Positions 42,850 through 52,440 of a stretch of DNA of 64,000 bases are shown here, one piece after another. The position numbers and the translations under genes were made by a program. Where the stretch lies: contig NZ_JASERU010000005.1 of the NCBI RefSeq assembly GCF_030504985.1, forward strand, positions 1 to 64,000, given 5' to 3'. Under the pieces are notes generated by a model, which worked only from the letters and a program-made list of their open reading frames with translations, ran no database searches and was not told where the DNA came from. The stretch's first letter is position 1. Every line of letters starts with the position of its first letter. The stretch comes from Fulvimonas sp. R45. GTDB lineage: Bacteria > Pseudomonadota > Gammaproteobacteria > Xanthomonadales > Rhodanobacteraceae.

Positions 42850-43002
42850 GGCGATCAACCCCTTGATGACGCACAGGCAGCCCACGGATCGTCCCAGAAA
42901 TGTCCGGTCGATGCCAGTGCCGGCCGGGCGGGCGGCTGCGGCGGGCGGCAACCGCTAGAATTCCGCGATGACCTGTCCGAATTTCCCCTCCGGGCGCCGC
43001 TG

Positions 43003-43992
43003 ATGCTGGCGCCGCAACTGCTGGCCGTGCTCGCCGCGGGTGAGACGGTGTCCGGCGCGCGGCTGGCCGAGGCGGCCGGCGTGTCGCGCACCGCGATCTG
43101 GAAGCAGGTGGAGGCGCTGCGCGGCCGCGGCGTGCCGATCGAGTCGCGCGGCACCGCCGGCTACGGCCTGCCGTGGCCGTTGCAGATGCTGGACGCGGCC
43201 CGGATCCGCGCCGCCCTGCCCAAGGCCGCCCGGGCCCGGCTGGGCGCGCTGGACCTGTACTGGGAGATCGACTCCACCTCCAGCGAGCTGCAGCGCCGCG
43301 GTGCGCAGGCGCCCGACCTTAGCGTGGTGCTGGCGGAGACGCAGAGCGCCGGCCGCGGCCGGCGCGGCCGCACCTGGCTGTCGCCGCCGGGGCTGAACCT
43401 GTACCTGTCGTGCCTGAAGCGCTTCGACACCGGCGTCGCCGCGCTCAGCGGCCTGTCGCTGGCGGTGGGGGTGATCGTGCTGCGCGCGCTGGACGCGCTG
43501 GGGGTGCGCGGCGCCGGGCTGAAGTGGCCGAACGACGTGCTGGCCCGCGACGCCGACGGCCGCCCCGGCGGCAAGCTGGCCGGCATCCTGGTCGAGCTGT
43601 CCGGCGAATACCAGGGACCGTGCGCGGCGATCATCGGCATCGGCCTCAACCTGCGCCTCACCCCGGCGCTGCACGCACAGGCCGGCCAGCCCGCCTGTGA
43701 CCTCGCCACGCTGTGCGATGGCCAGCCGCCGGACCGCAACCACGTGGCCGCCGCGCTGATCGCCGCGCTGGCCGACGGGTTGCCCGCGTTCGAGCGCGAA
43801 GGCTTCGCCGCCTTCGCCGGCGACTACGCCGCGCACGACCTGCTGCGCGGCCTGCCGCTGCGCCTCAGCGGCGCGCTGGGCGAACTGGAAGGTACCGGCG
43901 CCGGCGTGGACGCGCGCGGGGCGCTGCAACTGCGCACCGCCGGCGGCCTGCGCCGCATCGACAGCGCCGACGTCTCGGTGCGCCGCGCATGA
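43003..43992 (+). CDS. birA: Bifunctional biotin ligase / biotin operon repressor BirA
   Basis: A 329-residue protein. N-terminal winged helix (GARLAEAAGVSRTAIWKQVEALRGRG), then the ligase domain with the biotinyl-AMP loop AGRGRRGRTWLSP, KWPNDVL, and the Gly-rich KLAGILVEL; a C-terminal SH3-like domain ends at VSVRRA. Both the repressor and enzyme parts are intact. A TAGAAT -10 box is at 42956-42961. The stop overlaps the coaX start (ATGA). Confidence 0.93.
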   Translation: MLAPQLLAVLAAGETVSGARLAEAAGVSRTAIWKQVEALRGRGVPIESRGTAGYGLPWPLQMLDAARIRAALPKAARARLGALDLYWEIDSTSSELQRRGAQAPDLSVVLAETQSAGRGRRGRTWLSPPGLNLYLSCLKRFDTGVAALSGLSLAVGVIVLRALDALGVRGAGLKWPNDVLARDADGRPGGKLAGILVELSGEYQGPCAAIIGIGLNLRLTPALHAQAGQPACDLATLCDGQPPDRNHVAAALIAALADGLPAFEREGFAAFAGDYAAHDLLRGLPLRLSGALGELEGTGAGVDARGALQLRTAGGLRRIDSADVSVRRA

Positions 43993-44729
43993 GGCTGCTG
44001 CTCGACCTCGGCAACACCCGCCTGAAATGGGCGCTGGCGGCGGACGGCGAATGGCCGGCCCGCGGCGCGGTGTCCTGGGACGAGGACGTGGCCGTCGCAC
44101 TGGAACGGGCCTGGCGAGGCCTGCCGCCGCCGGCTCGCGCATTCGGCGCCTCGGTGGTGGACACGGCGCGCGAGGCACAGGTGGCCGGGATCGTCGCCGG
44201 CGCGTTCGCGCGCGAGGTCGCCTGGCTGCGCACGCCCGCCGTCGCCTGCGGCGTGCGCAACGCCTACGCGGAGCCGCAGCGGCTCGGCGTGGACCGCTTC
44301 CTGGGCATGGTCGCCGCCCGCGCCGACGGTGCCTCGCCCTGCGTACTGGCCGGCATCGGCACCGCGCTGACGCTGGACGCGCTGGCCGCGGACGGCCGCC
44401 ACCTCGGCGGCCTGATCGCGCCCGGTCCGCGGCTGATGCAGCAATCCCTGCTGGGCGCCACCGCGCGGGTGCGGCCGGAACGGCCGGGCCGGGTGCTGGA
44501 GGCGGCCGACAACACCGCCGACGCGGTCGCCTCCGGCTGCTGGCAGGCGGCGGTGGCGCTGGTCGAGCGCTTCGCGGCGCGGATGGCGCCCGGATTGGGC
44601 GGCGCCCCGCAACTGGTCGTGCACGGCGGCGACGCGGCGGAACTGCAGGCGCTGTTGTCGCTGCCCTCACGCCACGCGCCGGACAGCGTGCTGCGCGGTC
44701 TGGCCGTGTGGGCCGGTCAGGCCGGCTGA
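43989..44729 (+). CDS. coaX: Type III pantothenate kinase
   Basis: A 246-residue ASKHA-fold kinase, first step of CoA synthesis. Phosphate-binding DLGNTRLKWA, the pantothenate-binding LGVDRFLGMVAA (GxDR) and GIGTALTLDAL are conserved, and GGLIAPGPRLMQQSLLGAT follows. Start overlaps the birA stop by 4 nt, so translation is coupled. Confidence 0.93.
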   Translation: MRLLLDLGNTRLKWALAADGEWPARGAVSWDEDVAVALERAWRGLPPPARAFGASVVDTAREAQVAGIVAGAFAREVAWLRTPAVACGVRNAYAEPQRLGVDRFLGMVAARADGASPCVLAGIGTALTLDALAADGRHLGGLIAPGPRLMQQSLLGATARVRPERPGRVLEAADNTADAVASGCWQAAVALVERFAARMAPGLGGAPQLVVHGGDAAELQALLSLPSRHAPDSVLRGLAVWAGQAG

Positions 44730-44802
44730 CGTGCGCGGACGCGCACGCCGCGCCGATGCGCTGCCCTAGAATGCGGCGCAACCCGTTCCCGATGGATGGC
44801 CG

Positions 44803-45465
44803 ATGTTCCTGCGCCTGCTCTTCGTCTTCCTGATCACGCTCAACATCGCGGTGGGCGCGTGGCTGCTGCTGGGCCAGGACGAGTCGCTGGGACGCAGCGC
44901 CACCGACCCCGGCGTGCCCGAGCTGCACCTGCTTTCCGAGCAGGCGCCCGCGGCGGCGCCTGTCGCCGCCGCATCCGTCGCGCCGGCGAAGCCGATGGCG
45001 CCGTCGGCCAGCTACGCCTGCATGACCCTGGGCCCGTTCGCCACCCCGCAGGACCTGCGCAGCGCCCGCGGCCTGCTGGCGCGCGAGCTGGTGCGCGCCC
45101 GCGCGCGGCAGGAGCAGACCACCGAACTGCGCGGCTGGTGGGTGCACCTGCCCGCCAGCGGCAGCCGCGCGCAGGCATTGGCGGAGGCGCGCAAGCTGCA
45201 GGCGAAGCACATCACCGACTACTTCGTGGTCGGTTCCGGCGACCAGCAGAACACCGTGTCGCTGGGCCTGTTCAAGGACCCGGCCAACGCGCACAAGCGG
45301 CTGGAGCAGGTGGTCGCCGCGGGCTTCCCGGCCCAGCTCACCGAGCGCAGCGAACAGGTGCCGCAGTACTGGCTGGACCTGGTGGTGGCCGACAGCGCCC
45401 ACTTCGACTGGCGCAGTCGCATCCCCGACCCCAGCGTGGGCTCGCACAGCAGCGGCTGCTTCTGA
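44803..45465 (+). CDS. SPOR-domain protein
   Basis: A 220-residue protein with one N-terminal helix (about 4-24), an Ala-rich spacer and a C-terminal SPOR-like domain: YFVVGSGDQQNTVSLGLFKDPANAHKR. SPOR domains bind denuded peptidoglycan at the division site. The gene following birA-coaX is conserved in Xanthomonadales. A TAGAAT -10 at 44767-44772 suggests its own promoter. Confidence 0.8.
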   Translation: MFLRLLFVFLITLNIAVGAWLLLGQDESLGRSATDPGVPELHLLSEQAPAAAPVAAASVAPAKPMAPSASYACMTLGPFATPQDLRSARGLLARELVRARARQEQTTELRGWWVHLPASGSRAQALAEARKLQAKHITDYFVVGSGDQQNTVSLGLFKDPANAHKRLEQVVAAGFPAQLTERSEQVPQYWLDLVVADSAHFDWRSRIPDPSVGSHSSGCF

Positions 45466-45472
45466 CCGCGCG

Positions 45473-45500
45473 TTGAGCCGCCGTCCGGGCCTGCTAGAAT
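45473..45500 (+). promoter_or_regulatory. Sigma-70 promoter of tRNA-Thr
   Basis: TTGAGC (45473-45478), 16 bp, TAGAAT (45495-45500). The expected start site is about 6-7 nt further, near 45507, a few bases before the tRNA. Confidence 0.75.
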
Positions 45501-45511
45501 CGCCATCCGTC

Positions 45512-45587
45512 GCCGGTATAGCTCAGTCGGTAGAGCAACTGATTTGTAATCAGTAGGTCCCCAGTTCGAATCCGGGTGCCGGCACCA
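45512..45587 (+). tRNA. tRNA-Thr(TGT)
   Basis: 76 nt cloverleaf with acceptor stem GCCGGTA/TGCCGGC (one G-U pair), D-arm with AGCTCAGTCGGTAGAGC, anticodon stem-loop CTGATTTGTAATCAG carrying TGT, T-loop GTTCGAATC, discriminator A and encoded CCA (45585-45587). The 292-bp gap after it holds a weak hairpin (CCGAA/TTCGG near 45592) and the operator-like palindrome at 45677, but no gene. Confidence 0.97.
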
Positions 45588-45676
45588 TCCCCGAAGCTTT
45601 CGGTTCCACTCTCCGATGGATGGATTCCCGCGCCGGCGGAAGTTCCGGTGGGCATGGGGGCATGGCGCAAGCCATG

Positions 45677-45692
45677 TTGACAGCGCTGTCAA
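45677..45692. promoter_or_regulatory. Third LacI-type palindrome, unlinked to the sugar locus
   Basis: Perfect 16-bp palindrome TTGACAGCGCTGTCAA, the same core as the operators at 21480 and 22791. As in those, TTGACA could be a -35; a poor -10 (TGACAT) follows 17 bp later on the plus strand. The next gene is arginase, 187 bp downstream. Confidence 0.6.
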
Positions 45693-45879
45693 ACGATGAT
45701 GACATGGCGCGCGAGCCGACCCGGACCGGGTGGGCGGGGGTGAGGGCGATGGCGCGACTGCGCTGATCGGATGGCGGTGGCGGCACGGCCGGACGGCCGT
45801 GCCGCAATGCGCCGCGTCACGGCCGTGCAAGTCCGCGGCGCTAGACTGGTGGGCCACAGAGACTCCACCGGAAAGCATC

Positions 45880-46797
45880 ATGGACAAGCAGACGATTGCA
45901 CTGGTCGGCGTACCGACCGACATCGGCGCCGGCCACCGCGGCGCCTCGATGGGCCCCGAGGCCCTGCGCGTGGCGAAGATCGGGGAGCGGCTGCAGCAGC
46001 GCGGCTTCGACGTGGTCGACCGCGGCAACCTGCATGGCCCGCACAACCCCTGGCAGCCGCCCACGGACGGCTATCGCCACCTGCCCGAGGTGGCGGCATG
46101 GAACGCTGCCGTGCACGAAGCGATCCATGCGGAACTGGCCGGTGGGCGCCTGCCGATCATGCTGGGCGGCGACCATTGCCTGGCGATCGGCTCGATCAGC
46201 GCGGTGGCGCGGCATTGCCGCGAGCAGGGTCGCAAGCTGCGCGTGTTGTGGCTGGACGCGCACACCGACTTCAACACCGCGCTGGCCACGCCCACCGGCA
46301 ACATCCACGGCATGCCGGTGGCCTGCCTGTGCGGCAACGGCCCGGCCGAGCTCACCGGCATCGGCGGCCACGTGCCGGCCACCCGGCCCGACACGTACCG
46401 CCAGATCGGCATCCGCTCGGTGGACGATCCAGAGAAGAGGCTGGTGCGCGAGGCCGGCATGGACGTGTTCGACATGCGCCACATCGACGAGGTGGGCATG
46501 AAGCGCACGATGGAGGAGGCGCTGGCCGGCGTGGACGCCGACACCCACCTGCACGTCAGCTTCGACGTGGATTTCCTCGACCCCAGCATCGCGCCGGGCG
46601 TGGGCACCACCGTGCGCGGCGGCCCCAACTACCGCGAGGCGCAGCTGTGCATGGAGATGATCGCCGACACCGGCCGGCTCGCCTCGCTCGACATCGTCGA
46701 GCTGAACCCCGCATTCGACAAGCGCAACGCCACCGCAAAGCTGGCGGTGGACCTGGTGGAGTCGCTGTTCGGCAAGTCCACGCTGATCCGCATCTGA
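45880..46797 (+). CDS. rocF: Arginase
   Basis: A 305-residue manganese ureohydrolase, arginine to ornithine and urea. Metal ligands: His in GGDHCLAIG, DAHTDFN (three ligands), and SFDVDFLDPS (two Asp). N-terminal VGVPTDIGAGHRGASMGPEALR is arginase-like rather than agmatinase. No ornithine aminotransferase is adjacent. Whether the palindrome upstream regulates it is open. Confidence 0.93.
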   Translation: MDKQTIALVGVPTDIGAGHRGASMGPEALRVAKIGERLQQRGFDVVDRGNLHGPHNPWQPPTDGYRHLPEVAAWNAAVHEAIHAELAGGRLPIMLGGDHCLAIGSISAVARHCREQGRKLRVLWLDAHTDFNTALATPTGNIHGMPVACLCGNGPAELTGIGGHVPATRPDTYRQIGIRSVDDPEKRLVREAGMDVFDMRHIDEVGMKRTMEEALAGVDADTHLHVSFDVDFLDPSIAPGVGTTVRGGPNYREAQLCMEMIADTGRLASLDIVELNPAFDKRNATAKLAVDLVESLFGKSTLIRI

Positions 46798-46810
46798 GCC
46801 TTCGCTTGAG

Positions 46811-46915
46811 CCCCTCGCCCGCTTGCGGGAGAGGGGTTGGGGAGAGGGCCGGGACTTGCGCCGCCGTCCACCGTACCCGCTTCGCCTGCCGGCACCTTCT
46901 CCCCGGGGGAGAAGG
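46811..46915. repeat. REP-like palindromes between arginase and the hydrolase
   Basis: CCCCTCGCCCGCTTGCGGGAGAGGGG (imperfect, 46811-46836) and CCTTCTCCCC/GGGGAGAAGG (46895-46915). They lie between convergent genes and probably serve as two-way terminators. Confidence 0.7.
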
Positions 46916-46935
46916 GTTGCAGCCCGGGACACCGC

Positions 46936-47682
46936 TCAGTGCGGCAGCGCCTCGTCCAGCAGCGCGAACAATGCTTTCCAGTGCCGTTCCGCCGCCGCTT
47001 CGTCGAAGGCGGGGTGGTCGGGCACGGCGTAGCCGTGGTGCGCGCCCCTGTAGATCTCGACCCGATGGTCGATGCCCGCCGTGGCCAGCGCCTGTTCGAG
47101 CAACTGCTTCTGCGCTTCGGTGAAGTGCGCGTCCTCGTCCGCGCCGGCCACGTACACGCGGCCGGTGATGCCCTGCACGTGGCGGTGCGGGCTGCTGGCG
47201 TCGTCGGTGGCGAGGCCGCCGCCGTGGAAGGAGGCGATGGCGGCGAAGCGGCCGGGGAAGGCGCCGGCCGCGGTCAGCGCGATGTTGCCGCCCATGCAGT
47301 AGCCGGTGCAGGCCAGGCGGCCCGGCTTGACCTCCGGGCGCGAGGACAGGAACCCGGCGGCGGCTTCGGCGTCCGTGATCTTGGCGTCGCGGTCGAGGCT
47401 GCCGACCAGCGCCATCAGCCCCTTCTTCGCCTCCGGGTCGGCGAACACCCTGGCGGGCTCCATCGGCGCGTAGCGACCGTGACGATAGTAGAGGTCGGGC
47501 AGCAGCACCGCGTAGCCGCCGTCGGCCAGGCGCCGGGCCATCGCGTGCAGGGCCGGGCGGATGCCGAGGCCGTCCATGAAGAACACCACGCCCGGCCACG
47601 GCCCATGGCCGCCGGAGGGGGTGAGCAGCGTGGCCGGGCAGGTGCCGTCGCGGGTGTCGAAGGTGAGCTCGAGGCTGGGCAT
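46936..47682 (-). CDS. Dienelactone hydrolase family protein
   Basis: A 248-residue alpha/beta-hydrolase. Nucleophile Cys is in [10 protein letters not shown], Asp in [10 protein letters not shown], His in [11 protein letters not shown], the Cys-Asp-His triad of dienelactone hydrolases. No signal peptide. No aromatic degradation genes nearby, so the substrate is unknown. Confidence 0.88.
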   Translation of the reverse strand: MPSLELTFDTRDGTCPATLLTPSGGHGPWPGVVFFMDGLGIRPALHAMARRLADGGYAVLLPDLYYRHGRYAPMEPARVFADPEAKKGLMALVGSLDRDAKITDAEAAAGFLSSRPEVKPGRLACTGYCMGGNIALTAAGAFPGRFAAIASFHGGGLATDDASSPHRHVQGITGRVYVAGADEDAHFTEAQKQLLEQALATAGIDHRVEIYRGAHHGYAVPDHPAFDEAAAERHWKALFALLDEALPH

Positions 47683-47824
47683 GGGATGGCTTCGCAGGTG
47701 GTCGGGAAGGCTGCCATTATATGAGGGTTTCCTCATGTATTTCGATGCGTCCGGACTCGGCGACCCGCCCGGGGAGGCGTGCGGCCGGATGTCGTACACT
47801 GGGCTTTTAGCTTCGCGAAGCGAC

Positions 47825-49189
47825 ATGCAGACCCGAGTCCTCACCGGCATCACCACCACCGGCACGCCGCACCTGGGCAACTACGTGGGCGCGATCCGCC
47901 CGGCCGTGGCGGCCAGCCGCCGCGCCGACGTGGACGCGTTCTACTTCATGGCCGACTACCACGCGCTGATCAAGAGCGACGACCCCGCGCGCATCGAGCG
48001 CTCGCGGCTCGAGATCGCGGCGACGTGGCTGGCCGCCGGGCTGGATCCGCAGCGGGTGACGTTCTACCGCCAGTCGGACATCCCCGAGATCCCCGAGCTC
48101 ACCTGGTTCCTCACTTGCGTCACCGCCAAGGGCCTGCTCAACCGCGCGCATGCCTACAAGGCGGCGGTGGACAGGAACGCGGAGGCGGGCGAGGACGCCG
48201 ACGCGGGCGTCACCGCGGGCCTGTACATGTACCCGGTGCTGATGGCCGCCGACATCCTCGCCTTCAACGCGCACAAGGTGCCGGTGGGGCGCGACCAGAT
48301 CCAGCACATCGAGATGGCGCGCGACATCGCGCAGCGTTTCAACCACACCTACGGGCGCGAGTTCTTCGTGCTGCCGGACGTGGTGATCGAGGAACAGGTC
48401 GCCACGCTGCCGGGCCTGGACGGCCGCAAGATGTCCAAGAGCTACGACAACACCATCCCGCTGTTCGCCGGCGGCGCGAAGCAGCTGCGCGAGGCGATCC
48501 TGCGCATCGTCACCGACTCGCGTGCGCCGGGCGAGCCGAAGGACCCGGACGGCTCCGCGCTGTTCACCCTCTACCAGGCCTTCGCCGGCGCCGACGAAAC
48601 CGCCGCGTTCCGCCAGGCGCTGCTCGACGGCATCGGCTGGGGCGAGGCGAAGCAGCGGCTGTTCGAGCGCATCGAGGCGGACGTGGCGCCGATGCGCGAG
48701 CGCTACGAGGCGCTGATCGCCAGGCCTGCCGACATCGAGGACATCCTGCGGGCGGGCGCGAAGAAGGCCCGCGCCACCGCCACGCCGCTGCTGGCCACGC
48801 TGCGCGAGGCGGTGGGCCTGCGCTCGATGGCGAACCTCGCCGCGCCGGCGCGTTCCACGGCGCCGGCCGCGTCGAAGGACAAGCCGCCGCGCTTCGCCAG
48901 CTTCCGCGACGAGGACGGCCGCTTCCGCTTCCGCCTGTTCGCCGGCGACGGCGAGGAACTGCTGCTGTCCGCGCCGTTCGCCGACCCCAAGGCCGCCGGC
49001 GTGCTGCAGAAGCGCCTGCGCACCCTGGGTGGCGCGGCGGCCGAGCTGGTGCCGGGCGAACGCAACGCCAGCCTGCGCCTGGACGGCGAGGAGGTGGCCA
49101 CCACCCCCGACCACGCCGACGCCGCGACCCGCGACGCGGCCCTGGCGCGCCTGCGCGAGGCGCTGGACCGGCTCGCCGCGCAGGACTGA
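47825..49189 (+). CDS. trpS: Tryptophanyl-tRNA synthetase with C-terminal extra domain
   Basis: A 454-residue class I synthetase. HIGH-type motif TPHLGNYVG at the N-terminus and KMSKS in [13 protein letters not shown]. The usual enzyme (about 335-345 residues) ends near the [15 protein letters not shown] segment. The remaining 100 residues include a module like YegP/DUF1508 ([28 protein letters not shown]), after an Ala/Pro-rich linker. Start ATG chosen from the family N-terminus. Confidence 0.93.
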   Translation: MQTRVLTGITTTGTPHLGNYVGAIRPAVAASRRADVDAFYFMADYHALIKSDDPARIERSRLEIAATWLAAGLDPQRVTFYRQSDIPEIPELTWFLTCVTAKGLLNRAHAYKAAVDRNAEAGEDADAGVTAGLYMYPVLMAADILAFNAHKVPVGRDQIQHIEMARDIAQRFNHTYGREFFVLPDVVIEEQVATLPGLDGRKMSKSYDNTIPLFAGGAKQLREAILRIVTDSRAPGEPKDPDGSALFTLYQAFAGADETAAFRQALLDGIGWGEAKQRLFERIEADVAPMRERYEALIARPADIEDILRAGAKKARATATPLLATLREAVGLRSMANLAAPARSTAPAASKDKPPRFASFRDEDGRFRFRLFAGDGEELLLSAPFADPKAAGVLQKRLRTLGGAAAELVPGERNASLRLDGEEVATTPDHADAATRDAALARLREALDRLAAQD

Positions 49190-49196
49190 GCGCGCG

Positions 49197-49535
49197 ATGC
49201 GCTACCTCGCCCTGCTGCTGCTCGCCCCGGTGCTGCTGGTGCTGGCCGCGCTGTACTGGTTCGGCCCGCCGGGCCGGCGTGGTGGTGCGGCGCGTCGCAT
49301 GTACGACCTCGTCGTGCTCTCGCTCGCCGTCGCGACGGGCGTGTGGCTGGCCATGGCCGGCTTCGACAGCGTGCCGGAGCAGGCGATGGATGCGCTGGGC
49401 CGCGCCAGCGGCGGCATCTGGAAGCAGGTGCTGCCCGCGCTGTACGGCTACGGCGCCTTCAGCGGCGTGCTGGCGCTGGGCCTGCTCGGGCGCTTCCTGC
49501 TGTTCCGCCGGCCACGGAACCAGCAGCCCGGCTGA
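49197..49535 (+). CDS. Small membrane protein of unknown function
   Basis: A 112-residue protein with three hydrophobic helices (about 3-21, 36-53, 83-103). It starts 7 bp after trpS, so the two are probably co-transcribed. No family recognised; the tail FRRPRNQQPG is basic. Confidence 0.65.
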   Translation: MRYLALLLLAPVLLVLAALYWFGPPGRRGGAARRMYDLVVLSLAVATGVWLAMAGFDSVPEQAMDALGRASGGIWKQVLPALYGYGAFSGVLALGLLGRFLLFRRPRNQQPG

Positions 49536-49542
49536 GCGCCAT

Positions 49543-49742
49543 CCTTCTCCCTCCGGGAGAAGGTGCCGGCAGGCGGAGGAGGGTCCGGGCGGAGCGGGCG
49601 CAGTGAACCGCAGCGCAAGCCCCGGGCTTCTCCCCAACCCCTTTCCCGCAAGCGGGCGAAGGGTTCGGAAGTTACGCGAGCCTTGCAGGGCGACTCCCTC
49701 TCCCACGTGTGGGAGAGGGTGCCGGCAGGCGGGAGAGGGGCT
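49543..49742. repeat. Cluster of REP-like palindromes
   Basis: CCTTCTCCC/GGGAGAAGG (49543-49563), CCCTTTCCCGC/GCGGGCGAAGGG (imperfect, near 49640) and CCCTCTCCCAC/GTGGGAGAGGG (49696-49719). GTGCCGGCAGGCGG follows two of them. This fills most of the 364-bp gap before the DUF5916 gene; no gene in it. Confidence 0.7.
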
Positions 49743-49899
49743 TCTTCGTTGGCCATGTTCCGCCTGCCCCTAGGCCATCAGTCAGGCATGACGCCAGCAG
49801 GTATTTGCGGCTAAATGGCCGGCGGATGTCGCCGCCCCGGGCGACACGCACCCCCGCTTTCGCCGCGCCGCCACCGGCGCCCCGTGGAATTTTTCCGAG

Positions 49900-52134
49900 A
49901 TGCGCCTCGCCGGCCTGCTGCTTGTGCTCCTGTCCGCATGGCCGATGGTCGCCGGCGCCGTCGACATCGACGGCCGCCTCGCGCCCGGCGAGTGGAAGGA
50001 TGCATTGCACATCACCGGTTTCCGCCAGGTGCAGCCGCTCACCGGCCAGCCGTCCACGCTGCCCACCGAAGCCTGGGTGCTGGCCACGCCGCAGGGGCTG
50101 GCGGTGGCGTTCCGCTGCGCCCAGCCGCCCGGCGTGCCGCGCAGCAGCCAGCGCGTGCAGCGCGACTTCGAGGACCAGGTGGACCGGGTGAACCTGATCG
50201 TCGATTTCAACGGCGACGGGCGCACGGGCTACAACTTCACGGTCAGCTCCACCGGCGGCGTGTACGACGCCGTGATCACCAACGAGACCAACTTCAACAA
50301 GGACTGGGACGGCAACTGGAAATCGGCCGTCAGCCAGGACGCGCAGGGCTGGACGGTGGAGATGCTGATTCCCTGGTATACGGCGCCGATGCAGCGCGGC
50401 CGCGACGGCAAGCGCAGCATCGGCCTGTACCTCGACCGCGTGGTGGCCGCTACCGGCGAGCGTGTGGCGTGGCCCGCGGCCAGCTTCCAGCGCGCGCGCT
50501 TCCTGTCCGACTTCACGCGCGTGGAGGTGCCGCAGTACAGCCAGGCGCTGCTGGCGATCACGCCCTACGTTTCCGCCGTGCACGACGACGTGCGCGGCAG
50601 CAACCACTTCGAACGCGGCGCCGACCTCTTCTGGAAGCCCAACGGCCAGTTCCAGCTGACCGCCACGGTCAACCCCGACTTCGGCCAGGTGGAAAGCGAC
50701 GACCTGGTGGTGAACTTCGGCGCCACCGAAACCTACTTCAGCGACAAGCGGCCGTTCTTCACCGAGAACCAAGGCATCTTCGATTTCAGCCTGCTCGACG
50801 ACAACAGCCAGCTGGTCTACACCCGCCGCGTGGGCGGCCCGGCGGACGACGGCCGCGGCGCCAGCCCCATCGACGCCGCGGTGAAGCTCAACGGCAGCGT
50901 GGGCGGCACCAGCTACGGCCTGCTCGCCGCCGACGAGGGCGACGAAGCCGGGCGCCGCTTCGCCGCCGCCCGCGTGGTGCATGACTTCGGCACACAGAGC
51001 CTGGGCCTGATGCTGACCCGCGTCGACCGCCCCTGGCTGGGCCGCGACGCCAACGTGGTCGGCATCGATGACCACTGGCGACCCACGGCGGGACTCACCG
51101 TGGCCGCCAACGTGGTGGGCAGCGACATCGCGCAGGACGGCCGCCACACGCGCGGCAGCGGCGCCACGCTGCTGGTCGACGCGGACCACGGCGACGGCTG
51201 GCGCGAGCAGTGGGCGGCCATGCACTTCAACGACCGCCTCCAGGTGAACGACTTCGGCTACCTGGAGCGCAACGACCTGAACTACGCGCACTGGGAGGTG
51301 CGCAAGCGCTACACCGACCTGCCAGCCGGTTCCGCCTACAGCTCGCACGACTGGCGCGTGCGCGTGGACGCGCTGGACGACACCGCCGGCCTGCGCCTGC
51401 GGCGGCAGCTGCGGGTCGAGCGCAGCAGCGGCCTGCGCAACGGCGGCACCGAAGACATCGAGCTGAACATCAACAGCGCGGCCTGGGACGACCTGCTGAC
51501 CCGGGGACACGGCGCGCTGCACCTGCCGCCCACCTTCGACCTCACCATCGAGCGCAGCAGCCCGCGGCACGGCGACTGGTCCTGGAAGCTGCAGGCGGAA
51601 GCGGCCAGCGCCGGCCTGGGCGGCAACCACAGCGTGGGCTACACGCTGGAATTCATTCCCACCTATTTCGTCAACGACGCCTTCAGCGTGTACGCCGGTC
51701 CCTACTACCAGCACGTGCCCGACTGGCTGGTGTGGCAGCACGACAACCTGGTCGGCCGCTACGACCAGCGCACGCTGGAACTGGAAGCCGGCTTCGACTG
51801 GAGTATCGGCAACCGCCAGGAGCTGCGCATGAAGCTGCAGGCGCTGGGCCTGGACGCGCGGTCGCGCGGCGCCTACCGCGTCGGCGCCGACGGCCGCGCC
51901 GTCGCCAGCGACGATGCCGTGGACGACTTCGGCGTGCGCAACCTGGGCCTGCAGATCCGCTACCGCTACGAACTCGCGCCGCTGTCCTACCTCTACGTGG
52001 TGTACGGCCGCGGCGGCTACCTGCTGGACGACGACAGCCGGGGCCTCGGCGTGCGCCGCCAGTTCGGCAACAGCTTCGCCCTGCGCGACGACGACCAGGT
52101 GCTGGTCAAGCTGAGCTACCGCTTCGACATCTGA
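49900..52134 (+). CDS. CBM9-like / DUF5916 outer-membrane protein
   Basis: A 744-residue exported protein. Signal peptide to about residue 20; residues 21-200 form a CBM9/DOMON-like beta domain (DIDGRLAPGEWKDA, VDFNGDGRTGYNFTVSSTGGVYDA). The rest matches DUF5916, a beta-barrel-like region with VNPDFGQVESDDLVVNFGATETYFSDKRPFF and an aromatic outer-membrane end (LVKLSYRFDI). The ligand is unknown; neighbours do not help. Confidence 0.85.
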   Translation: MRLAGLLLVLLSAWPMVAGAVDIDGRLAPGEWKDALHITGFRQVQPLTGQPSTLPTEAWVLATPQGLAVAFRCAQPPGVPRSSQRVQRDFEDQVDRVNLIVDFNGDGRTGYNFTVSSTGGVYDAVITNETNFNKDWDGNWKSAVSQDAQGWTVEMLIPWYTAPMQRGRDGKRSIGLYLDRVVAATGERVAWPAASFQRARFLSDFTRVEVPQYSQALLAITPYVSAVHDDVRGSNHFERGADLFWKPNGQFQLTATVNPDFGQVESDDLVVNFGATETYFSDKRPFFTENQGIFDFSLLDDNSQLVYTRRVGGPADDGRGASPIDAAVKLNGSVGGTSYGLLAADEGDEAGRRFAAARVVHDFGTQSLGLMLTRVDRPWLGRDANVVGIDDHWRPTAGLTVAANVVGSDIAQDGRHTRGSGATLLVDADHGDGWREQWAAMHFNDRLQVNDFGYLERNDLNYAHWEVRKRYTDLPAGSAYSSHDWRVRVDALDDTAGLRLRRQLRVERSSGLRNGGTEDIELNINSAAWDDLLTRGHGALHLPPTFDLTIERSSPRHGDWSWKLQAEAASAGLGGNHSVGYTLEFIPTYFVNDAFSVYAGPYYQHVPDWLVWQHDNLVGRYDQRTLELEAGFDWSIGNRQELRMKLQALGLDARSRGAYRVGADGRAVASDDAVDDFGVRNLGLQIRYRYELAPLSYLYVVYGRGGYLLDDDSRGLGVRRQFGNSFALRDDDQVLVKLSYRFDI

Positions 52135-52144
52135 CGCCCGTGCA

Positions 52145-52440
52145 TGCTCCCTCGCCTGCTGGCAGGGGAGGGGTCACCAAACTCGCGGCAAGCCCGGCTA
52201 CCCCCTCCCGACCTCCCCCTGCAGGCAGGGGGAGGAGCCGACCCCACACGCGCCATGCGTTCCCCCGCCCCTGCGTGCAGGAGAGGGCCGGGGAGGGGTC
52301 ACCAAACTCGCGGCAAGCCCGGCTACCCCCTCCCGACCTCCCCCTGCAGGCAGGGGGAGGAGCCGACCCGACGCGCCACGCATTCCCCCCTCCCCTGCGC
52401 GCAGGGGAGGGCTGGGGAGGGGTCAAGCAATCTCGCGGCA
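52145..52440. repeat. Tandem array of paired REP palindromes, period about 125 bp
   Basis: GTCACC/GTCAAG units recur at 52173, 52298 and 52422. Units 1 and 2 share an identical stretch of about 80 bp (from GGGGAGGGGTCACCAAACTC to the CCGACCC after CAGGGGGAGGAG). Each unit holds CCTCCCCCTGC/GCAGGGGGAGG and a CCCCTGCGTGCAGG-type palindrome. The remaining 180 bp to the next gene carry more palindromes (CCTCTCCCCTTCGGGGAGAGG near 52460) and TCCTTCGACAGGCTCAGGAC. No spacers or CRISPR-like layout. Confidence 0.85.

Noticed and set aside
52145-52440. CRISPR array
   Set aside because: Units are 125 bp, internally palindromic and lack unique spacers; they are paired REP elements.
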